From contig CAKZLR010000068.1 of NCBI GenBank assembly GCA_937127165.1, positions 1 to 22,553 of the forward strand: a stretch of 22,553 nucleotides of DNA. The letters run 5' to 3'. Under the pieces are notes generated by a model. The model was given only the letters and a program-made list of their open reading frames with translations, did not search any database and had not been told where the DNA came from. Positions 15,439 to 22,553 of this stretch are shown one piece after another (within the stretch, counting starts at the first letter, position 1; each line of letters opens with the position of its first letter). Made by a program: the position numbers and the translations under genes. This DNA comes from an uncultured Candidatus Peregrinibacteria bacterium. GTDB taxonomy: Bacteria; Patescibacteriota; JACMRA01.

Positions 15439-17943
15439 ATGTTCAACAATGTTCCTGTCCGACACTCTATTGATTTTAACGGTCAAAAACTCACTCTAGA
15501 AACCGGTTTATTAGCTCAGCAAGCCACCGCCTCAGTTCTAGCTACCATTGGTGAAACTACTGTTATGGTCGCAGTAGTAGTAAACGAGCAACCGTCTGAT
15601 AGTGATTACTTACCTTTACAGGTAATCTACGAAGAAAGACTGTATGCTAGCGGCAAAATCAGAGGCTCAAAATTTGTCAAAAGAGAAGGTCGTCCGTCAG
15701 ATGCCTCTATTCTGACTGGCAGAATGATCGACCGTTCACTAAGATCGCTTTTTGATCCTAATATTCGCAACGAAATTCAAATAGTTATTACTCCTTTAAG
15801 TATTGATGAAGTTAACCCGCCAGACACTTTATCAGTTTTGGCAGCTTCAGCCGCAATTAAGTTGTGTGGAATTAAGGAATTTCAAGGCCCAGTTAGCAGC
15901 ACTAGAATTGGACTAATTCCTGAAGATAGAGTTTCCCAAATTATATCTGCAATCAAACAAAAAATAGCTAATGCTTCTAATTTTACAGAGCTTAGAAAAG
16001 ACTTAGAAGAGTTTTGCCAATTGGTCGATGTCAAAAACGAAGAAGATAAAGACAGTTTTGGCCAGGTTTTTCATTTGCTAGCAGCAGTCGATGCTGAATG
16101 GGCGGCTAAACTAAAATTGATTTATCATAGTACTACCCGCCTAACACAAAAAGAAATTGCCAAAAAGTATCCTAATCTTAAACTGCAAAAAGTAGTTAAT
16201 CCAAGTTATAAAGAGCAAGCTCAGTCGGTTATTGATCTGGTTGTTTCTGGTGATGGTTATAACATTATGATGATAGAAGCAGGAGCTAAAATCGTTAGTG
16301 AAAAAACCTTGGGAGAATGTCTGGATTTAGCAGTACAAGAACTAAAAAAACTCAATACTTTCCAACAAGAGTTTATAGAAATGGCCGTCCAAAAAGGACT
16401 CGTCAAACAAACCTCCCTACACTTAATTACCCCCAATCAAAAAGTGATTGATTATTGGCTAGAATTTACAGAAGATTTGGAAAATGCGTTGTATGCCCCC
16501 GGTCAAAAGTTGGAAAAAGCAGATTTAGTACAATCTGTTAAGGAGGAACATTTAGCTACTTTCAATCAACTTTTACTATTACAGAAAACTATCTCAGACC
16601 AAACTTTGGAGTCTTTAAAGTCATTAGTCGAATCAGATCCAAAAATCAACCAAAAAATTGCCTTTAAAATACTTGAATACGTGGATACTTTGGAAGAATT
16701 AAACTCTTTTGCCAAAGATTTGGTGGAAGGTTTAGAAACAGTAAAAAAGAAAATCATTAAAAAAAATATTTTAGAAAAAGACAAAAGGTTGGATGGTAGA
16801 AAACTTAACGAAATCCGTAAAATCGATTGTCAAGTTAATGTTGTCCCCAGGGTTCATGGTTCTAGTTTATTTCAAAGAGGAGAGACTCAAGTACTTAATA
16901 TTCTCACTGTAGGTAGCACTCGAGATGCTCAAACTATTGATGAGATGGAAGATTTCGAAGAAACCACCAAACGATATATCCACCACTACAATTTCCCTCA
17001 ATATTCTGTGGGAGCTACTGGTCGTTATAATGGACCAGGCAGACGCGAAATTGGACACGGAGCTTTAGCAGAAAAAGCTTTACTACCAGTTTTACCAAGC
17101 GAAGAAGACTTTCCTTACACAATGAGGTTAGTTAGTGAATGTTTGGGTTCTAATGGCTCTACCTCTATGGCCTCTACCTGTGCTAGTTGTTTATCTTTGA
17201 TGGTTGGAGGAGTGCCTATTAAGGATATGGTAGCCGGAGTAGCTATGGGTTTAGTGTTAGACTCGGAAACTGGGAATTTCAAAGTTCTTACCGATATTAT
17301 CGGAGCAGAGGACTTTAATGGAGATATGGATTTTAAAGTTGCAGGTACCAAAGACGGAATCACCGCTTTACAATTAGATAATAAAGTAGCAGGTTTGACC
17401 GTGGAAATTCTCAAACAAGCTCTCGAACAAGCGAAAAAAGCAAGGTTACGTATTTTGGAAATAATGAAACAAACCATTAGCGAGCCAGCACCTCAGATGT
17501 CCCCGTTTGCCCCACGAGTGGCACAACTAACCATACCCGTTGATAAAATTGGGGATGTGATTGGTCCTAGCGGAAAGGTTATCAAAACCTTGATTGCCAA
17601 AACTAACACAGTTATTGATATTGATGATCTTACTGGTAGAGTAGTCATCTTTGGTAAAGATGCCGGCCAAGTCGAATATGCTGCTGATTATATAAAAAAA
17701 ATTACTAAAGACTACGCTTTGGGGGATATTGTAGAAGGAAAAATTTTCCGAATCGAAAATTATGGGGCTTTTGTGAAAGTAGACGGAACCGACCGTGAAG
17801 GCTTGATTCACATCAGTCAAATTACCCAAGAAAAAGTGAAAAATGTTAGAAATTTTTTGAATATAGGTCAAACAGTCAAAGCTAAGGTGATTGAGATTAA
17901 CGATAAAGGCCAACTTGGCTTGAGTATTAAGATGATGAAATGA
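15439..17943 (+). CDS. pnp: Polyribonucleotide nucleotidyltransferase (PNPase)
   Basis: Phosphorolytic 3'-to-5' exoribonuclease and RNA polymerase of the mRNA decay machinery. Two RNase PH-like domains are present (about 1-310 and 448-680), then a KH domain (about 695-755, GxxG loop GPSG 709-712) and an S1 domain (about 762-832). The catalytic segment ED-x-x-GDMDFK holds Asp625, Asp629, Asp631 and Lys633, matching Asp486, Asp490, Asp492 and Lys494 of the E. coli enzyme. The phosphate-binding loop KREGRPSD (81-88) and RMIDRSLR (95-102) are kept. At 834 residues it is well above the usual 700. About 90 extra residues (about 161-253, charged and helical) split the first RNase PH domain between TRIGLI and NPSYKEQAQSVIDLVVSG. 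It is monocistronic, ends with TGA and is followed by a hairpin terminator. Confidence 0.96.
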   Translation: MFNNVPVRHSIDFNGQKLTLETGLLAQQATASVLATIGETTVMVAVVVNEQPSDSDYLPLQVIYEERLYASGKIRGSKFVKREGRPSDASILTGRMIDRSLRSLFDPNIRNEIQIVITPLSIDEVNPPDTLSVLAASAAIKLCGIKEFQGPVSSTRIGLIPEDRVSQIISAIKQKIANASNFTELRKDLEEFCQLVDVKNEEDKDSFGQVFHLLAAVDAEWAAKLKLIYHSTTRLTQKEIAKKYPNLKLQKVVNPSYKEQAQSVIDLVVSGDGYNIMMIEAGAKIVSEKTLGECLDLAVQELKKLNTFQQEFIEMAVQKGLVKQTSLHLITPNQKVIDYWLEFTEDLENALYAPGQKLEKADLVQSVKEEHLATFNQLLLLQKTISDQTLESLKSLVESDPKINQKIAFKILEYVDTLEELNSFAKDLVEGLETVKKKIIKKNILEKDKRLDGRKLNEIRKIDCQVNVVPRVHGSSLFQRGETQVLNILTVGSTRDAQTIDEMEDFEETTKRYIHHYNFPQYSVGATGRYNGPGRREIGHGALAEKALLPVLPSEEDFPYTMRLVSECLGSNGSTSMASTCASCLSLMVGGVPIKDMVAGVAMGLVLDSETGNFKVLTDIIGAEDFNGDMDFKVAGTKDGITALQLDNKVAGLTVEILKQALEQAKKARLRILEIMKQTISEPAPQMSPFAPRVAQLTIPVDKIGDVIGPSGKVIKTLIAKTNTVIDIDDLTGRVVIFGKDAGQVEYAADYIKKITKDYALGDIVEGKIFRIENYGAFVKVDGTDREGLIHISQITQEKVKNVRNFLNIGQTVKAKVIEINDKGQLGLSIKMMK

Positions 17944-17954
17944 TATTTGGTATC

Positions 17955-17987
17955 GGCTAGTGTATTGAGTAATTTAACTAGCTTTTT
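17955..17987 (+). terminator. Intrinsic terminator after pnp
   Basis: GCTAGT (17956-17961) and ACTAGC (17977-17982) form a 6-bp stem around a 15-base loop, followed immediately by TTTTT (17983-17987), 12 bases past the pnp stop. An alternative stem, TTTAACT/AGTTAAA (around 17973-17995), overlaps it. Confidence 0.55.
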
Positions 17988-18152
17988 GAGTTAAAAAATT
18001 TTAGTCTGATTGCTGTGTTTAATTTTATCGAATTAAGTTAAATTGACAAAAATTAACAAGAAACATAACTGACGATTATGCAGTTTTTTACATAAACTTC
18101 ACATTTAGTTAGTTTTAATTATTAATTAATTAGTAATTAATACTTTTTCATT

Positions 18153-19181
18153 ATGGCCGAAATGGAAATCACTCCAAACAAAAAAGTTGAAGGACAAGGG
18201 GTTAAAAATTTAGCATCAGGAGACGATGTTCCTCCTGTTTTTAATAACAATAATGATTTTAAACTACTAAAAAGCAAAAATGGTTTTAATGCCTGGCTAA
18301 AACGGAACCGAATTTTAGTTGGTGCTATAGTTGCTATTGTTCTTGTTCTTGGTTTCGTAGCTACTTGGGTTTTCCAACAAGCCCCCACTTCGACAGTAGT
18401 TGTTCAAAATTTTAATGACTGTGTAGCCAATGGAGGACGAGTGTTAGAGGGTACTTCACCAAGAGAATGCTACTTTCGTCAAGTACGATTTATAGAAGAA
18501 ATAGAATCTATTTCTGAACCTAAGTCTGGATCTGAACCAGAACCAGAACCAGAACCAGAAGTGGGAAAACCCGAAATAGAAATTAAGCGATATACACACC
18601 CCATTTTCCCTAACCTTAGAATAGACTATCCGAGCGATTGGAAATTAACGGAAGACAATACCCAAACTGGTACAACAATTTTATTTCAGAAAGAGGGTAT
18701 AACTTTATCGTACAATATTGCTTTTGTAGATATCCTCGGAGAACCCGAAGTCTATGGAGATCATCAAGCTAGTATTTGCACTAACGACACAACCAGATTT
18801 CTTAGAATAGGAAACTCTGATTGGTTTAGAATTAGATTGAATAATGGAGAAAGAATTTATAGTAAAAATATAATACTCAAATCACAAGGAGACCCATCGA
18901 GTTTAAATGATTTTCAAGATTTTCTAAATGAAATGCCAGATCCAGCTACCTTAGCCCGAGAATGGGTGGTAGTTTTAATATTTCCGAATGGGCTCTTTGA
19001 AGCCTGCCTTATTGGTACGAACAATCTGGCTGGAATAACTGACACCGAAGTCCCAGCTTCTGTGCCAACCAATACTGGCAAAAGATCTGGCTTAGTAAAC
19101 ATCAAAATTAGTGGTATTAATAATAACAATCGAGAGGTTCTAGCAGAGGCGGATGCAATTGTTGCTTCTACTATTATCTAA
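18153..19181 (+). CDS. Membrane-anchored extracytoplasmic protein, function unknown
   Basis: A 342-residue protein with an acidic/Asn-rich cytoplasmic tail (1-50), one membrane helix (54-74) and an exported part. Just outside is a short two-cysteine motif, NFNDCVANGGRVLE...PRECYF (86-108, Cys90 and Cys106); from memory, similar C-x-A/N-x-G...PR-x-C motifs recur in exported Patescibacteria proteins. A Glu-Pro repeat linker follows (about 122-138). The C-terminal domain begins YTHPIFPNLRIDYPSDWKLT (147-166), which resembles PsbP-like or lipoprotein-type domains starting with a Y-P-x-x-W-K strand, and holds Cys209 and Cys285. No Shine-Dalgarno motif; the leader is extremely AT-rich. Surface location is inferred; function is unknown. 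Confidence 0.75.
   Translation: MAEMEITPNKKVEGQGVKNLASGDDVPPVFNNNNDFKLLKSKNGFNAWLKRNRILVGAIVAIVLVLGFVATWVFQQAPTSTVVVQNFNDCVANGGRVLEGTSPRECYFRQVRFIEEIESISEPKSGSEPEPEPEPEVGKPEIEIKRYTHPIFPNLRIDYPSDWKLTEDNTQTGTTILFQKEGITLSYNIAFVDILGEPEVYGDHQASICTNDTTRFLRIGNSDWFRIRLNNGERIYSKNIILKSQGDPSSLNDFQDFLNEMPDPATLAREWVVVLIFPNGLFEACLIGTNNLAGITDTEVPASVPTNTGKRSGLVNIKISGINNNNREVLAEADAIVASTII
18534..18560 (+). repeat. In-frame hexanucleotide repeat encoding Glu-Pro
   Basis: Four and a half copies of GAACCA within the unknown exported protein, encoding its Glu-Pro linker. Copy-number change would alter linker length without a frameshift. Confidence 0.9.
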
Positions 19182-19197
19182 TTCTACAAAATTACCT

Positions 19198-19268
19198 TCA
19201 GACTGATATCTTGTGCTGAAAATATCCAAAAGTTAGGTATGATCACTAACTAACTGTAGTCTGATTTT
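19198..19268 (+). terminator. Nested-stem structure ending in TTTT, possible terminator
   Basis: An outer stem TCAGACT (19198-19204) and AGTCTGA (19258-19264) encloses an inner stem AGTTAG (19231-19236) and CTAACT (19246-19251) and is followed by TTTT. It starts 16 bases after the stop of the exported-protein gene. The long internal loop makes this a weak terminator model. Confidence 0.35.
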
Positions 19269-19584
19269 AAAGAAGAATTGCTTTACAGTTATTACTCGGA
19301 TGATGGTTTGCAATTTGCAAATTTATAAAAAGCTGATTTTTCGGATTTAAATCTGATTTTTTTCAGTTTACTAATTCTGTTGATTTAAGATTATTCTAGT
19401 TATTAAGGGTCAGTAGTATTGGGTTTACAGCATGAGAATCTAAAGGAAATATAATTTTTCTACATTCAGGTATTTTAATTCTCTACAAACCGTAAACACC
19501 TTAAATGGTTTTTAATTTTTTATCCTCCATATTGTGGACTAACCTTGGTAAACAACAAAACTCTATTAACTATAAAAATAAAAA

Positions 19585-19608
19585 GGTTGGTAATCAGGTT
19601 GGTAATCA
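19585..19608. repeat. 12-bp tandem duplication
   Basis: GGTTGGTAATCA occurs twice head to tail (19585-19596 and 19597-19608), just beyond the 3' end of the AI-2E transporter gene. Confidence 0.9.
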
Positions 19609-19616
19609 CAAAAGAT

Positions 19617-20783
19617 TTAATTTTGATTTTCTATTTTTTGGCTTTGATTTGTTTCAATAAATCGTTGTTGTAGAGGGATTGGATTAAGTTTAGGTGGAAT
19701 TATAGTACCAACATCACTATAATATTTTGCATACATTTCTAGGGTAGTATAAAAAATAATTAATATAATAGGTCCATAAATAATCCCAAAAAAGCCCATA
19801 GTGGACACTCCTCCAACTATACTTAACAAGATTAAAGCTTCTGGTAGCTGAGCATCTTTAGAAACCATTTTTGGTCTCAATATATTATCAATTATACTAA
19901 CAAAAAATACATATACTAAAATTAACATCACGCCCTGCCAAACATCCCCACTAAGTATTAGATAAATACCCAAAGGTATCGTAACAAATCCAGAACCTAC
20001 CGGAATAATGGACAATAAAGTAGCTAAAAATGCCCAAAAAAATAAGTACGGAACCCCAGCAATCCAATAAAAGACACCCGAAATAGCTCCTTGTATGAAA
20101 GCAATTATGAAGATACCCTTAGCCACAGAATCAATCATAGCGATAATTCGTGTGGAATAAATTTCATCCATTTTTTCATCTAGAGGGCTAATCTTCTTTA
20201 AAAATTTAACAATTCTAGCATAATTAGGAAACAGAGCTGCTAAATTATAGATAAAAATTAAACCATGTGAAACTAAAGATATCGAATTTAAACCAAATTT
20301 AAGTACATTAGTAGCTTGGCCTATAATAAACTGACTTGCAGGTTGTATCATTGAGTTAATAAAATCTATAATATCTTGTTCTGTAATTTGAGTAAAATCC
20401 ATGTCTCCCGGTAAAGCTAAAAAAATAGAATTAATAATTTCAACTACATTTTCCAAAGACAGATCAGAACTCTTAAAAAAATCAGTAATATCACGAATAA
20501 TCACTATCATCTGGTTAATAGTTAAAATAATTGCTGATGCTAAAGGAATTAAAACTATTAAAAAGATTAAAACTATTGTTACAAATGTTGCTAGAGCAGT
20601 CCTGCCTCTAAACAAAGCCAAAATTTTTAGATAGAGTGGATAAAAAAGAATAACAGTAAATATAGAAAGGAATATGGTTCCTATAAAAGGAAGAATCAAC
20701 CAAAACATGGCCGCAATAGCGACGACCAAAAGAAAATAAAAAAAGTACCGATTCTGATTAGTTTTGACAGGTTCAGGAAACAT
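19617..20783 (-). CDS. AI-2E family (PerM/UPF0118) transporter
   Basis: A 388-residue polytopic membrane protein of a family of predicted exporters and secondary transporters. Layout fits the family: paired N-terminal membrane helices (about 14-55), a third (about 63-90), a large amphipathic loop (about 90-200) and four to five C-terminal helices (about 218-350). Family-like sequence includes FIQGAISGVFYWIAGVPYLFFW (around 230-250), LLSIIPVGSG (around 257-266), DNILRPKMVSKDAQLPEALI and GGVSTMGFFGIIYGPIIL (about 304-345). The tail (about 355-388) is polar. Substrates in this family vary (autoinducer-2, Na+/H+, peptides), so none is assigned. The gene lies 64 bases after the lamin-tail gene on the same strand, with a possible own -10 (TATACT near 20810). 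Confidence 0.9.
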   Translation of the reverse strand: MFPEPVKTNQNRYFFYFLLVVAIAAMFWLILPFIGTIFLSIFTVILFYPLYLKILALFRGRTALATFVTIVLIFLIVLIPLASAIILTINQMIVIIRDITDFFKSSDLSLENVVEIINSIFLALPGDMDFTQITEQDIIDFINSMIQPASQFIIGQATNVLKFGLNSISLVSHGLIFIYNLAALFPNYARIVKFLKKISPLDEKMDEIYSTRIIAMIDSVAKGIFIIAFIQGAISGVFYWIAGVPYLFFWAFLATLLSIIPVGSGFVTIPLGIYLILSGDVWQGVMLILVYVFFVSIIDNILRPKMVSKDAQLPEALILLSIVGGVSTMGFFGIIYGPIILIIFYTTLEMYAKYYSDVGTIIPPKLNPIPLQQRFIETNQSQKIENQN

Positions 20784-20847
20784 AAACTTTTAACCAAAAA
20801 CCAGAAAGAGTATAATTTTTCGGTTAATGTCAACTTATGAAATCTAT

Positions 20848-22167
20848 CTAAAAACAAGAAATGGGTTTGTATACCATATGCATTTCAAAGAAAAGATTGT
20901 TTTTTTGGGAAATAGCCAAGCCCATCGCTAAAAAAATAACCAAGATACCCATAACTTGATAACTAAAAAAATACTCCCATAATTGTTTTTCGTTTAATGC
21001 TGATATTTTTTTTGAGTGTTCAAAATCAACACTAAAAGACAAAACTACTTGTTTGGGTTTAAAAATTGACATTTGCTTTTCAATCAGACTTATAATGTGC
21101 GAAGGGCTGGTGGTAGAATTACCGACATCCTGTGCAACTATCGATTCAGTATCTTTAAGTATAGTTTGAGTATTTCGTGAAAATTGGTTACCCATGTCTA
21201 AAACTATTGAAGGAGTCTTTACAATCAGTGGTGCTGGTGTATTTGACACTGGTGAAAGCTCTGAGGGGTGCTGAGTAGCTAAATTTTGATCTGGTACAGC
21301 TTGAATAGCTGGAGACTCTGTGCCTTGAACCATAACCACTTCTGAAGAAATCTCAGATATAGGGTTTGCTGATAAAGTTTGTGGCAGTTGAGTTGAATTG
21401 ACCGATTCATCTATAACCATTATATCCTCTATCTTTTGGGAGTCTAGATCAATATTATATCCTACAGTATTTCTTGGAGTACCAAAGTTGTTTGGATAAA
21501 ACTCGTTACTAGAAGGAACCCACCTACCAGAAACATACTCCAAAGAATATCTTTTTTCTTCATAAATATCACCACTTTCCTGAGCTGTATTTTGAGATTT
21601 AGTTTTTAGTTTATTTAAAGAATCTTGCAACTGAGGAAAATCTTGCAGATTAAGATTAACCTCAAAAACATTTTGAGATTTAGGATTAACTAAACTAACT
21701 TGAATTTTACCAGTTTCACGGCTGCTGAGATTACGAACTTTACCAGTAATGCCTCCGAAGTGGATGTTAGCCGAAGCGACAGTGCTATAATAATTTATTT
21801 CTTTGTAGCCAATCAAAAAGTAGTCCTGAGGTTGTATGATTATATTTTGGGTAAAAACCAAGCTATTAAGCTTTGTGTCAGAATTTTTGAACCGCAACGA
21901 CCAGCCGTTTAGATTAATTGGAACATGGGTTGGATTATATATTTCTATCCACTTATCAAAACTACAACGACTTACCTCAATTGGCAGAGACTTACAATTA
22001 CTATCATTTATACTCCCAAAAGGATTAATTTCGCTAATGATTAAAGTTTCAGGTATTTGAGTAAATACTGATACTGGTCGAATCCAAGCAAAAACCAACA
22101 CAATAAAAAGAACGATACTAGAAAAACAGTAAAACCTAACTAACTTTCTTGCTTTTGGCACTACCAT
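20848..22167 (-). CDS. Lamin-tail-domain surface protein with N- and C-terminal membrane segments
   Basis: A 439-residue envelope protein. A hydrophobic segment (about 12-29) acts as signal or anchor. The lamin-tail domain (about 40-235) opens with LIISEINPFG (42-51), continues with DKWIEIYNPTHVPINLNGWS (71-90) and IIIQPQDYFLIG (109-120), and closes with LEYVSGRWVPSS (209-220) and NFGTPRNTVG (227-236); this is the I-x-E-I...W-I-E-I-Y-N...G-W pattern of the family. A long Ser/Thr/Pro-rich stretch (about 240-365) follows, then a second membrane helix (about 402-420) and a short tail. Lamin-tail domains are common in exported proteins and are thought to bind surfaces or nucleic acid. It is first in a minus-strand pair with the AI-2E gene. 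Confidence 0.88.
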   Translation of the reverse strand: MVVPKARKLVRFYCFSSIVLFIVLVFAWIRPVSVFTQIPETLIISEINPFGSINDSNCKSLPIEVSRCSFDKWIEIYNPTHVPINLNGWSLRFKNSDTKLNSLVFTQNIIIQPQDYFLIGYKEINYYSTVASANIHFGGITGKVRNLSSRETGKIQVSLVNPKSQNVFEVNLNLQDFPQLQDSLNKLKTKSQNTAQESGDIYEEKRYSLEYVSGRWVPSSNEFYPNNFGTPRNTVGYNIDLDSQKIEDIMVIDESVNSTQLPQTLSANPISEISSEVVMVQGTESPAIQAVPDQNLATQHPSELSPVSNTPAPLIVKTPSIVLDMGNQFSRNTQTILKDTESIVAQDVGNSTTSPSHIISLIEKQMSIFKPKQVVLSFSVDFEHSKKISALNEKQLWEYFFSYQVMGILVIFLAMGLAISQKNNLFFEMHMVYKPISCF

Positions 22168-22176
22168 GATGGCTTT

Positions 22177-22204
22177 ATGTTATACTACAACAAGGTTTTG
22201 TCAA
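22177..22204 (-). promoter_or_regulatory. Possible promoter for the lamin-tail gene
   Basis: On the minus strand, a perfect TTGACA (22204-22199) with a 16-base spacer to TAACAT (22182-22177), 4 of 6 matches. The predicted start is within about 5 bases of ATG 22167, so the mRNA would be almost leaderless. Confidence 0.45.
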
Positions 22205-22468
22205 GTAGTAAGTTCTATACCATAGATAAAGTAGATTGTGCACTAACACTACAATTTAACATATGAGAGTGTCCCCTTAAACAGGAAAACTTTTTTGTTA
22301 TTTAATCCTGTATGATTTTATTTTTAAGAAACGAAATCTCCACACTATTCAACTACTACTGTAAATACCTCATATTTTAAGAAAACTACCTTACTTCTTG
22401 TTGTAAACTATCAAGAAAACATTAAAAGATCGTATTAACTTAGTTAGTACTTTTTTAGACAGTCTAGT
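22205..22468. other. Intergenic or decayed region
   Basis: AT-rich, without an intact gene. On the minus strand, scraps such as RSFNVFLIVYNKK (about 22400-22440) and FLKYEVFTVVVE (about 22345-22385) lie in different frames downstream of the purP-like fragment and could be its eroded continuation, but each is too short to confirm. Confidence 0.35.
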
Positions 22469-22553
22469 TTATTCTTCCTCTTGACAAATAACGATGTTGG
22501 ACAAGCCTTCTTGAGAAGCTCCATAACAAACTTCTAAAGCACTATGACTACCT
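22469..22553 (-). pseudogene. Interrupted PurP-like (FAICAR synthetase family) fragment, runs off the edge
   Basis: PurP is the ATP-grasp enzyme that formylates AICAR with formate in purine synthesis. The minus strand encodes GSHSALEVCYGASQEGLSNI then VICQEEE and TAA at 22469. GSHSAL-x-(V/I)-x-x-GA-x-x-EG is the distinctive N-terminal signature of PurP proteins, normally followed by about 300 more residues. Here the frame stops 27 codons in, and no in-frame continuation exists. The coding start lies beyond the window. With such a short piece the family call rests on the one motif, which matches well. A paralogue elsewhere may supply the function. Confidence 0.65.

Larger units (their letters stand above)
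19182..19616. other. Intergenic region between convergent genes
   Basis: About 435 bases between the ends of two convergent genes. It holds the nested stem structure at 19198-19268, a weak GATTT/AAATC hairpin followed by seven T near 19330-19370, the motif shared with 3805-3826, and a 12-bp tandem repeat. No supported reading frame. Confidence 0.5.

Noticed and set aside
1..22553. A hidden defence system, mobile element or CRISPR array
   Set aside because: I saw no nuclease, helicase, transposase, recombinase or regular repeat-spacer array among intact or broken genes.

Overview
The window looks like a chromosome segment of a reduced bacterium of the Candidate Phyla Radiation (Patescibacteria); the subgroup cannot be fixed from this sequence. 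The signs are low GC, no recognisable Shine-Dalgarno motif before any intact gene, and a characteristic gene mix: membrane-anchored HtrA, a Wzy/O-antigen-ligase-like protein, a short RsmI, a FemAB-type ligase next to signal peptidase I, a lamin-tail-domain surface protein, a beta-CASP nuclease and a PNPase carrying an insertion. The standard genetic code fits, since pnp ends cleanly at TGA.

Layout. 1-313: a broken small gene. 562-2064: HtrA-like protease. 2265-3698: O-antigen ligase/polymerase-like membrane protein. 4059-5828: a tight three-gene unit (small membrane protein, pilin-like protein, RsmI) behind a strong sigma70-type promoter. 6294-6923 (minus): a frameshifted unrecognised gene. 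7046-8635 (minus): beta-CASP metallo-hydrolase. 9198-10941: signal peptidase I and a FemAB-type ligase. 10942-14413: about 3.5 kb with no intact gene, holding a heavily frameshifted SulP anion transporter with its STAS domain (12321-14083) and a possible second relic (11800-12022). 14414-15310 (minus): glutaredoxin and a LepA/EF4 reduced to its GTPase domain. 15439-17943: polynucleotide phosphorylase and its terminator. 18153-19181: anchored exported protein of unknown function. 19617-20783 (minus): AI-2E family transporter. 20848-22167 (minus): lamin-tail-domain envelope protein. 22469-22553 (minus, running off the edge): interrupted remnant of a PurP-like purine enzyme.

How the genes work together. 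The intact genes serve two broad jobs: the cell envelope (HtrA, O-antigen ligase-like protein, pilin-like protein, signal peptidase, FemAB ligase, lamin-tail protein, AI-2E permease) and RNA or ribosome upkeep (RsmI, beta-CASP nuclease, PNPase). I found no defence system, CRISPR array, tRNA, rRNA, insertion sequence or prophage.

The most striking signal is decay. Intact genes cover only about two thirds of the window (my sum of the listed intact genes, about 14.9 of 22.6 kb), low for this lineage. At least four genes are broken, lepA is cut exactly at a domain border, and intergenic DNA carries several 8-13 bp tandem duplications. This suggests active gene erosion in an already small genome. 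I see no convincing new multi-gene system; the most novel single items are the stand-alone LepA GTPase domain, the PNPase insertion and the unidentified broken gene at 6294-6923.
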